Assembly (NCBI GenBank): GCA_044866695.1
Contig: JBIOUF010000055.1
Coordinates: 1 to 10,599 of the forward strand
DNA from: JBIOUF01 sp044866695
GTDB taxonomy: Bacteria; Actinomycetota; Actinomycetes; Propionibacteriales; Nocardioidaceae
DNA length: 10,599 nt
Reading direction: 5' to 3'
A program made the translations under genes and the position numbers. Within the stretch, counting starts at the first letter, position 1, and each line of letters opens with the position of its first letter. Under the pieces are notes generated by a model, which was given only the letters and a program-made list of their open reading frames with translations, had not been told where the DNA came from and did no database searches. Below, piece by piece: positions 6,575 to 10,599 of the stretch.

Positions 6575-8236
6575 TCAGACGTTCGGTGCGTGGCTCTCCG
6601 GATGTGGTCCCTGGTGCGGACCGGGAAGGAACCCCTGGTCGAACTCCTCGAGCTCGAGCTCCTCCGCGGACCCCACGCCCTCCGGCAGCTCGATCGTGTG
6701 CTTCGGCCCGGTGAACCAGTGCCTGGCTGAGACGTACCACCAGACCGTCAGTGCGAGAAGAACGCCGCCGGTGAGGATCGGCGCGTAGTTCACGAACTTC
6801 CAGGAGAAGTCGTCGTTGCCCGGGACGCCTTGTGGAAGCGTCGGGAGGATGAAGTAGACGGAGATGATCGCGATCTCGACGACCGCGACGGGTGCCATCC
6901 ACCTGTACTTGCTGCCGAGCGTCCACGAGCCCGGCTGGAAGCGGTCACCCATCCGCCAGCGCAGCCAGATCGGGATGAGGAAGGCGAGGTAGAGGCCGAT
7001 GACCGTGACGGAGACGACGGCGTAGAACGCCACCGGGACGATGATCGGGTCCTCGGGCGTCCCGACGTTCACCTCGGCCAGCGCCGGCAGGGTGATGAGC
7101 ATCGCGGTGACGGCGGAGACGAGCACGCCGTTGCGGGGCACCCGCTTGTCGGTGAGCTTGGTCCACAGCGCCGAGCCCGGGACGGCGCCGTCCCGGCTGA
7201 ACGCGAAGAGCATCCGTGAGCAGCTGGTCAGGCATGCCATGGAGCAGAAGAACTGGCCCACGCTGGCGATGAGCAGGACCGTCCCGGCCCAGCCGGAGGA
7301 CAGCGCCTGGTCGAAGATGACGGCGACACCGCCGCCGCCCTCGGTCACGCCCTCCGGGTCCTGGACCGCGAAGAGGAAGGCCAGCAGCAGGACCCAGCCG
7401 CCGATCGCGGAGTAGAAGATCGACTTCCACACGCCCTTGGCCGCGCTCTGGTCGGCGCCGTGCGTCTCCTCGGACAGGTGGGCCGAGGCGTCGAAGCCGG
7501 TGATCGTGTACTGCGTCAGCAGGAAGCCCAGTGGGAGCACGTAGAACCAGAAGCCGGCGCTTCCGGCGCTGCCCTCGAAGAAGCCGGAGTTGTTGATCCG
7601 CTCGGTGAAGACGAACGACGCGCTGGCGTGCTTGTCCGGGAGGAAGACGAGGATGAGCACCACTGCGAGGGCCCCGAACACGTGCCACCACACGGAGATG
7701 TTGTTGAGGATCGCCATGAGGTGCGCGCGGAAGATGTTGAGCAGTGTCACGAGGACGAGGACGACCACGAAGATCGCGAAGACCCGCCGGAGTGAGTAGC
7801 CGTCCGCCCACGACGAGCTGAACGTCGAGAAGGTCAGGTCGAAGAAGGTCGCGCAGCCGTAGCTCACCGACGCCGTCACGGCGACCAGTCCGATGAGGTT
7901 GAGCCATCCGGTGTAGAAGCCGGCGCGGGCGGTGCCGAGCTTGGTCGCCCACCAGTAGATGCCGCCCGAGGTCGGGAACGCTGAGACGAGCTCGGAGAGG
8001 CAGAACCCGATGATGAGGATGAAGGCGGAGATCAGCGGCCACCCGAGGGCGATGGCGATGGGTCCGCCGTTGTTCCACGCCTGCCCGAACGTGGTGAAGC
8101 AGCCCGCGAGGATCGAGATGATCGAGAACGAGATCGCGAAGTTGCTGAACCCTGACCAGCTCCTCGACAGCTCCTGCTTGTAGCCGAGCTCGGCCAGCCT
8201 CTTCTCGTCGTCCCCCAACCTGCCGGTGTCGACCAT
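6575..8236 (-). CDS. APC-superfamily permease, probable ethanolamine importer
   Basis: Inner-membrane secondary transporter of 553 residues with about 12 hydrophobic helices. The N-terminal region LGYKQELSRSWSGFSNFAIS (17-36), ELVSAFPTSGGIYWWATKLG (82-101) and the post-TM6 block GFDASAHLSEETHGADQSA are typical of the amino acid/polyamine/organocation superfamily, closest by eye to its amino-acid/choline (ACT) branch. Being first in a eut operon suggests ethanolamine uptake, the job done by EutH or Eat elsewhere; it is not EutH-like. A hydrophilic, acidic and His/Pro-rich tail of about 40 residues follows the last helix. The ATG at 8236 has GGAGGGAG seven bases upstream; the ORF extends 33 codons further but that part is Arg/Ala-rich and unlike the family. 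Amino acids, choline or GABA remain possible substrates. Confidence 0.85.
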   Translation of the reverse strand: MVDTGRLGDDEKRLAELGYKQELSRSWSGFSNFAISFSIISILAGCFTTFGQAWNNGGPIAIALGWPLISAFILIIGFCLSELVSAFPTSGGIYWWATKLGTARAGFYTGWLNLIGLVAVTASVSYGCATFFDLTFSTFSSSWADGYSLRRVFAIFVVVLVLVTLLNIFRAHLMAILNNISVWWHVFGALAVVLILVFLPDKHASASFVFTERINNSGFFEGSAGSAGFWFYVLPLGFLLTQYTITGFDASAHLSEETHGADQSAAKGVWKSIFYSAIGGWVLLLAFLFAVQDPEGVTEGGGGVAVIFDQALSSGWAGTVLLIASVGQFFCSMACLTSCSRMLFAFSRDGAVPGSALWTKLTDKRVPRNGVLVSAVTAMLITLPALAEVNVGTPEDPIIVPVAFYAVVSVTVIGLYLAFLIPIWLRWRMGDRFQPGSWTLGSKYRWMAPVAVVEIAIISVYFILPTLPQGVPGNDDFSWKFVNYAPILTGGVLLALTVWWYVSARHWFTGPKHTIELPEGVGSAEELELEEFDQGFLPGPHQGPHPESHAPNV

Positions 8237-8286
8237 TGGTCGTCTCCCTCCGGTGTGCACAGCGGCCCCCGCAGCTGGTGCCGCGT

Positions 8287-8303
8287 CAGGCGACGTACGC
8301 CTG
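8287..8303. promoter_or_regulatory. 17-bp perfect-arm inverted repeat in the eut operon leader
   Basis: CAGGCG and CGCCTG arms flank ACGTA, 51 bases upstream of the permease start. It could be an operator for an unseen regulator or a small hairpin in the 5' leader. A GC-rich genome gives such repeats by chance, so the role is uncertain. Confidence 0.4.
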
Positions 8304-8343
8304 CGTCGCGTCGAGGCGGACGCCGGACACGGCACTAGCGACC

Positions 8344-8349
8344 CTTATA
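8344..8349 (-). promoter_or_regulatory. Candidate -10 element for the eut operon
   Basis: Minus-strand TATAAG, the only clear TANNNT-like or A/T-rich hexamer in this GC-rich intergenic region, about 108 bases upstream of the permease ATG. No good -35 is found at normal spacing, so an activator-dependent promoter or another site is possible. Confidence 0.3.
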
Positions 8350-8432
8350 GCGCAGCCGGGCGGTCCGGCGCACTGGCCGAAGGTCCCGGGCGTCCAGGCT
8401 TTGCCTTGTCCGGCCGTGGGCAGCGGGAGTTT

Positions 8433-8440
8433 GCTAGAGT
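8433..8440 (+). promoter_or_regulatory. Extended -10 promoter element for tRNA-Leu
   Basis: TGCTAGAGT-type sequence: a TG one base before the hexamer TAGAGT (8435-8440). Transcription would begin near 8447, leaving a leader of about 40 bases before the tRNA. No strong -35 is seen at the usual distance, which an extended -10 can compensate. Confidence 0.5.
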
Positions 8441-8487
8441 CGGCGCCGCGCTTCGACGCTCCATGGAAGAGCCTCGCGAGCCCACCG

Positions 8488-8572
8488 GTCCGGGTGGCGG
8501 AATAGGCAGACGCGCTAGCTTGAGGTGCTAGTGCCCGTAAAGGGCGTGGGGGTTCAAGTCCCCCCTCGGACA
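8488..8572 (+). tRNA. tRNA-Leu, anticodon GAG
   Basis: An 85-base class II tRNA. The acceptor strands GTCCGGG (8488-8494) and CTCGGAC (8565-8571) pair with one G-U, the anticodon stem CTAGC/GCTAG (8515-8519, 8527-8531) encloses the loop TTGAGGT with anticodon GAG at 8522-8524, the long variable arm has GCCC/GGGC stems, and the T-arm has GGGGG (8548-8552), TTCAAGT and CCCCC (8560-8564). The discriminator is A8572 and CCA is not encoded. It reads CUC and CUU codons. Its 3' end, from the last T-stem G onward, is repeated at 10141-10162, so it appears to have been used as an integration site and left intact. Confidence 0.97.
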
Positions 8573-8573
8573 C
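8552..8573 (+). repeat. Proximal copy of 22-bp direct repeat (putative att site) in the tRNA-Leu 3' end
   Basis: This copy runs from the last T-stem G through the T-loop, the 3' acceptor strand, the discriminator and one further base. It matches 10141-10162 at 21 of 22 positions, differing only at 8570 (A here, G there). T-loop to 3'-end segments are the classic crossover of tyrosine-recombinase elements that insert in tRNA genes. Confidence 0.75.
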
Positions 8574-8578
8574 TTCTT

Positions 8579-8595
8579 GCCGAAGAACTTTCGGC
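8579..8595 (+). terminator. Hairpin just after tRNA-Leu, possible weak terminator
   Basis: GCCGAA and TTCGGC form a six-pair stem around GAACT, seven bases after the tRNA end. No T-run follows, so it may instead be a processing structure; many actinobacterial terminators lack a clear T-run. Confidence 0.4.
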
Positions 8596-8668
8596 CGACT
8601 ACTTCCCCGGCAGTCGTTCCGGCAGCTGCCAGCGCTCCCGGTGAGCCGGCTGGACCTGGCCGGCGACA

Positions 8669-9100
8669 TCACCCCTCCTCTTGCGATGCGAACGGGTCGA
8701 TCACCCGCGCTCCCATCGCAACGAACGGCGCCGTGTCCCGGGTCGCCACAGAGAAGTCGCGAGCTGCGGCGATCGCGGCGATGTAGGCGTCGATGGTCCC
8801 CACTGCTGCACCCGCGGCGCGTGCGCGCGCACGCAACCGGGCGTACTCCGCGCTAGCCGGCTCGTCGAACGGGACGATTCGATCCCCGAAGGCCGCCAAC
8901 ACCTCGTCCTCCAAGCGCGCGCTGAGCCGGTCGCGCCGCTTCCCCTTCGGCAATACGGCGATGCCGAACCGCATCTCGGCCAACGTGATCGTCGTGACGT
9001 AGAGGGTCTCCACCGGTTGGTCGTCCAGCCAGGACACAACGGCCATGTTCGGAGACGGACGCATCGGCTCGGAGAGCACATTCGTGTCGAGGACGATCAT
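8669..9100 (-). CDS. PIN-domain toxin of the FitB/VapC type
   Basis: Predicted Mg-dependent ribonuclease toxin, neutralised by the RHH antitoxin encoded just upstream. The 143-residue protein fits the PIN family: it opens MIVLDTNVLSEPMRP and keeps the acidic residues Asp5, Glu42 (in TLAEMRFGIA), Asp104 (in IDAYIAAIA) and Asp122 (in VATRDTAPF). The FitB-like features are LYVTTITLAEMRFGIAVLP and VPFDEPASAEYARL. The ATG overlaps the antitoxin stop by four bases (ATGA), typical of translational coupling in such pairs. The RNA target cannot be predicted from sequence. The gene points toward the tRNA-Leu, ending about 75 bases before the hairpin. Confidence 0.9.
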   Translation of the reverse strand: MIVLDTNVLSEPMRPSPNMAVVSWLDDQPVETLYVTTITLAEMRFGIAVLPKGKRRDRLSARLEDEVLAAFGDRIVPFDEPASAEYARLRARARAAGAAVGTIDAYIAAIAAARDFSVATRDTAPFVAMGARVIDPFASQEEG

Positions 9101-9336
9101 CCGAAACTCGGGGGATCGGTCGCAGTCTTGTCCCGGCCGATGTCCAGCTCCACACCGCCGGCCTCACCGCCGATCCCAGCGAGCAGGGAGCCCAGCCGGA
9201 CCCGGTCTGGCGGTGCGACCGCCGCCTCGAGGATCGCCCGCACCTCGGCCTCCGTGCTGCGCCGGTGACGCGCCGCCCGTGCTTTGAGCGCGCGATGCGT
9301 CTCGTCGGAGAGGTTCCTCACCGTGATCGCCGCCAT
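9097..9336 (-). CDS. FitA-like ribbon-helix-helix antitoxin
   Basis: Antitoxin of the adjacent PIN toxin and probable DNA-binding repressor of its own promoter. The 79-residue product starts MAAITVRNLSDETHRALKARA, the ribbon-helix-helix fold, followed by RSTEAEVRAILEAAV (about 26-40), characteristic of FitA-type proteins, and a C-terminal segment including GSLLAGIGGEAGGVEL that would bind the toxin. I start at the ATG at 9336, which has GAGGAGGTG upstream; the open frame continues ten codons to 9366 but that extension lacks a ribosome site and carries the leader. It precedes the toxin by a four-base overlap. Confidence 0.9.
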   Translation of the reverse strand: MAAITVRNLSDETHRALKARAARHRRSTEAEVRAILEAAVAPPDRVRLGSLLAGIGGEAGGVELDIGRDKTATDPPSFG

Positions 9337-9373
9337 CGACACCTCCTCGGCCTTGAGTGACATCATTTTCGCG

Positions 9374-9386
9374 GTGATGATATCAC
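9374..9386. promoter_or_regulatory. Palindromic operator candidate for the FitAB-like pair
   Basis: GTGAT and ATCAC arms around GAT, with the perfect 8-bp palindrome TGATATCA inside. It lies 38-50 bases upstream of the antitoxin start and overlaps its candidate -10, so a bound RHH antitoxin would block transcription. Confidence 0.5.
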
Positions 9387-9445
9387 TCGCTCACGAGGAC
9401 CCGCATCCGCAAGTGAGTCGCCGCGTGGACTCTGAGGCCGACGCC

Positions 9446-9480
9446 GCATGCAGTGTGCATGCTATGCATTGGAACGCATA
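9446..9480. promoter_or_regulatory. Nested inverted repeats, operator candidate for the VapBC pair
   Basis: Two GCATGC palindromes (9446-9451 and 9457-9462), TGCAT-GCT-ATGCA (9456-9468) and TATGC-N8-GCATA (9463-9467 with 9476-9480) overlap one another. They run up to the -10 of the plus-strand antitoxin gene, the expected place for autoregulation. Confidence 0.55.
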
Positions 9481-9484
9481 CTAT
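9479..9484 (+). promoter_or_regulatory. -10 element of a probably leaderless antitoxin mRNA
   Basis: TACTAT fits TANNNT and ends six bases before the ATG at 9491, so transcription would start at or next to the A of the start codon. No ribosome binding site precedes that ATG. Leaderless mRNAs of this layout are common in actinobacteria. Confidence 0.5.
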
Positions 9485-9490
9485 GGGCGC

Positions 9491-9724
9491 ATGGCCCTCG
9501 TTCAAGTACGCGACGTCTCCGAGACGACGCTCAACTCACTCAAGGCACGGGCGGCAGAACGCGGCCTCACACTCAGCGCCTACCTGCGCGTCGAGCTGGA
9601 TCGACTCGCCGCACGACCAACCAACGCCGAAATCGTTGAGCGTCTGGCTCGTCGCGACCGGCGGGGCGGTCCGTCGCTAGCCGACACAGTGGCAGAGGTC
9701 CGTAAGACTCGTGAAGCGTCATGA
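9491..9724 (+). CDS. VapB-like ribbon-helix-helix antitoxin
   Basis: Antitoxin partner of the downstream PIN protein. The 77 residues begin MALVQVRDVSETTLNSLKARA, a ribbon-helix-helix, followed by GLTLSAYLRVELDRLA (31-46) and the tail PTNAEIVERLARRDR and ADTVAEVRKTREAS, a pattern common among actinobacterial VapB proteins. The ORF is open well upstream, but I take the ATG at 9491 because similarity begins there and the upstream sequence holds palindromes and a -10. The stop overlaps the toxin start by four bases (ATGA). No Shine-Dalgarno sequence is present, in keeping with a leaderless message. The fold differs in sequence from the FitA-like antitoxin next door. Confidence 0.88.
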   Translation: MALVQVRDVSETTLNSLKARAAERGLTLSAYLRVELDRLAARPTNAEIVERLARRDRRGGPSLADTVAEVRKTREAS

Positions 9725-10119
9725 TCGTGATCGAGTCGTCGGCCATGGTCGATGCTCTCGTTGACGAACCGGCCAACCCGGAGCTGCTCGCCGTGATCGC
9801 GGACAGCGAGCTGCACGCACCCTCCCTGATCGACTACGAGGTAGCGAGCGCGCTGAGGGGCCACGCTCTCGGCGGCAAGCTGACGGTTCGGCAGCTGGAG
9901 GACGCCGCCGATGACTTCGGGTCGCTCCTCGTCACTCGCTATCCGCTGTCGAGCATGATGCGCCCCGTCCTTGACCTGCGGAGCAACTTCACGGTCTATG
10001 ACGCGGCGTACGTCGTCCTGGCACAGGTCCTCGAGGTCCCGCTGGTGACCTCAGACATGAAGCTCGTTGGAGCCCGGACGCTCGGAGTCGACGTACAGGT
10101 CCTCCGACCGCCCCAGTGA
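9721..10119 (+). CDS. VapC-family PIN-domain toxin with Glu in place of the first catalytic Asp
   Basis: Predicted ribonuclease toxin of 132 residues, the usual VapC length. It opens MIVIESSAMVDALV, where the family norm is an Asp at position 5; here the codon is GAG (9733-9735), giving Glu5. The other acidic positions are kept: Glu40 (in LIDYEVASALRG), Asp94 (in VYDAAYVVLAQ) and Asp112 (in LVTSDMKL). The protein is otherwise complete, with the typical VLRPPQ-type ending. Asp to Glu at a metal ligand may weaken or abolish cleavage, or be tolerated; the sequence cannot decide. It overlaps its antitoxin by four bases and ends 21 bases before the distal att-like repeat. Confidence 0.88.
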   Translation: MIVIESSAMVDALVDEPANPELLAVIADSELHAPSLIDYEVASALRGHALGGKLTVRQLEDAADDFGSLLVTRYPLSSMMRPVLDLRSNFTVYDAAYVVLAQVLEVPLVTSDMKLVGARTLGVDVQVLRPPQ

Positions 10120-10140
10120 CCGATCGTTCTAGGGGCCAAA

Positions 10141-10162
10141 GTTCAAGTCCCCCCTCGGGCAC
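10141..10162 (+). repeat. Distal copy of the tRNA-Leu 3'-end repeat (putative att site)
   Basis: Matches 8552-8573 at 21 of 22 positions, with G at 10159 where the tRNA has A. The bases before it (GGGGCCAAA) do not continue the tRNA, so it is a partial copy, not a second tRNA. It also encodes the last codons and the TGA stop (10143-10145) of the membrane protein gene on the other strand. Confidence 0.75.
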
Positions 10163-10599
10163 GGAACTCCAGTGCCAGCAACGTGCCCGTCACGGTCGCC
10201 ACGAGCCAGTAGATGGAGATCGCGGCCAGCTCGAACCGGTAGTCCACGCGCTCCTGGTAGGCGACGGTCAGCCAGGCCAGGGCCACCCAGGTGGCGACCG
10301 CGCCGGCGAGGAACACCCGGCTGACGGCTCGGAGCCGGCCGCCGGAGCCGGCCAGCACGCTGCTGAGGCAGGCGAACCCCACGGCGAGGGCCGCATAGCC
10401 GAGGTTCTCCAGCCCGATGAACACGCCGTGAGGGTTGTACTGGGACAGCAGCCCCAGCCCCTCGGCCTCGCCCGCAAGGAGACTCGGCTGCACGACGAAC
10501 AGCTGCAGACCGTAGTCGGCCAGAAGCAGGCCGGAACCGAGGACCGTGAACCCCATCGCCGCCACGGCCTGCCCCTGACGGCGGGCAGCCGCGGAGCCG
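10143..10599 (-). CDS. Four-helix membrane protein of unknown function, N-terminus beyond the window
   Basis: I do not recognise the family. The frame is open to the window edge, so the true start may lie outside; a GTG at 10565 is possible inside, but the residues just before it (RRQGQAVAAM) look like continuing protein. The visible part has four hydrophobic segments: GFTVLGSGLLLADYGLQLF, FIGLENLGYAALAVGFACLSS (read as FIGLENLGYAAL plus AVGFACLSS), FLAGAVATWVALAWLTVAY and ISIYWLVATVTGTLLALEF, ending RARGGT. The last five to six codons and the stop lie within the 22-bp repeat shared with the tRNA-Leu 3' end. It is convergent with the VapC gene and with the tRNA. The even spacing of helices suggests a small integral membrane protein; no catalytic motif is visible. 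Confidence 0.7.
   Translation of the reverse strand, partial: GSAAARRQGQAVAAMGFTVLGSGLLLADYGLQLFVVQPSLLAGEAEGLGLLSQYNPHGVFIGLENLGYAALAVGFACLSSVLAGSGGRLRAVSRVFLAGAVATWVALAWLTVAYQERVDYRFELAAISIYWLVATVTGTLLALEFRARGGT

Larger units (their letters stand above)
8237..8487. other. Divergent intergenic region between the eut operon and tRNA-Leu
   Basis: No gene is supported in these 251 bases. On the minus strand a TATAAG (8344-8349) could be the -10 of the eut operon, giving a leader of about 100 bases, but the -35 is poor (TGCGCC at 8367-8372). A 17-bp inverted repeat lies in that leader. On the plus strand an extended -10 (8433-8440) serves the tRNA. The leader is too short for a standard cobalamin riboswitch. 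Confidence 0.5.
9337..9490. promoter_or_regulatory. Shared divergent control region of the two toxin-antitoxin pairs
   Basis: This 154-base gap holds the start sites of both pairs. Toward the minus side, GTGAT-N3-ATCAC (9374-9386) contains the perfect palindrome TGATATCA (9378-9385), and overlaps a candidate minus-strand -10, TATCAT (9377-9382). Toward the plus side is a cluster of nested inverted repeats (9446-9480) and a TACTAT -10 (9479-9484). Ribbon-helix-helix antitoxins usually bind such repeats over their promoters, so separate operators for each pair are likely. Confidence 0.6.
8552..10162. mobile_element. Putative tRNA-inserted toxin-antitoxin islet, about 1.6 kb
   Basis: The segment is flanked by 22-bp direct repeats, one being the tRNA-Leu 3' end. 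Between them are only two divergent toxin-antitoxin pairs and short non-coding stretches; no integrase, relaxase or phage gene is present. By eye the inner sequence is somewhat less GC-rich than the eut genes. It may be a remnant of a larger island, an element mobilised in trans, or a deletion product kept by addiction. Insertion itself is inferred: comparison with a relative lacking the segment is not possible here. Confidence 0.6.

Noticed and set aside
8237..8349. Cobalamin riboswitch in the leader of the B12-dependent operon
   Set aside because: I could not find a B12-box-like core, and the leader from the candidate promoter is about 100 bases, shorter than such riboswitches.
8286..8672. 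Minus-strand ORF of 128 codons crossing the tRNA-Leu, containing GLEPPRPLRALAPQASAS
   Set aside because: This is the antisense reading of a leucine tRNA, a well-known source of spurious predicted proteins; it has no ribosome site and overlaps the tRNA and its promoter.
9337..9366. Ten-codon N-terminal extension of the minus-strand antitoxin from 9366
   Set aside because: No ribosome site upstream, and the ATG at 9336 has a strong GAGGAGG and matches the usual family start.
9284..9490. N-terminal extension of the plus-strand antitoxin ORF (69 extra codons)
   Set aside because: The extension crosses the palindromes, the -10 and the opposite antitoxin's start; family similarity begins at the ATG at 9491.
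10131..10162. Possible second tRNA gene at the distal repeat
   Set aside because: Only the part from the last T-stem base to the 3' end is present. The 5' T-stem, anticodon arm and acceptor 5' strand are missing.
1..10599. CRISPR array, insertion sequence or integrase gene
   Set aside because: No regularly spaced repeats, transposase or recombinase motifs were seen on either strand; the only repeat pair of note is the tRNA-derived one.

Overview
The window is very GC-rich. It has Shine-Dalgarno-led, tightly packed genes and a tRNA gene with no encoded CCA, all of which fit a high-GC actinobacterium. No species can be named from the sequence alone.

Region 1 (1-8236, all minus strand) is an ethanolamine-utilisation operon of the bacterial microcompartment (BMC) type. 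In transcription order it holds an APC-superfamily permease (6575-8236), eutN vertex protein (6255-6548), eutA reactivase (4814-6247), eutB and eutC (the two ethanolamine ammonia-lyase subunits; 3425-4795 and 2466-3419), eutL tandem-domain shell protein (1810-2466), a CoA-acylating aldehyde dehydrogenase (303-1805) and a hexameric BMC shell protein cut off by the window edge (1-175). From eutN to the dehydrogenase the genes overlap or are separated by 4-18 bases, so they are almost certainly one transcript. The permease would import ethanolamine. EutBC, with EutA restoring B12-inactivated enzyme, would split it to acetaldehyde and ammonia inside the shell, and the dehydrogenase would turn acetaldehyde into acetyl-CoA. 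EutC and the dehydrogenase carry the same short amphipathic helix motif at opposite ends (N-terminus of EutC, C-terminus of the dehydrogenase), which looks like a shared targeting tag. No alcohol dehydrogenase, phosphotransacylase, cobalamin adenosyltransferase or regulator is seen in this window.

Region 2 (8237-8572) is the divergent intergenic region upstream of the operon followed by a tRNA-Leu(GAG) gene on the plus strand.

Region 3 (8552-10162) is a small islet of about 1.6 kb. It is bounded by a 22-bp direct repeat, 21/22 identical: one copy is the 3' end of the tRNA-Leu gene and the other lies at 10141-10162. Inside are only two divergent type II toxin-antitoxin pairs: a FitAB-like RHH/PIN pair (minus) and a VapBC pair (plus). 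No integrase is present. It looks like a minimal tRNA-inserted toxin-antitoxin islet.

Region 4 (10143-10599, minus) is the 3' part of a four-helix membrane protein gene of unknown function. Its stop codon and last codons lie inside the distal copy of the repeat.
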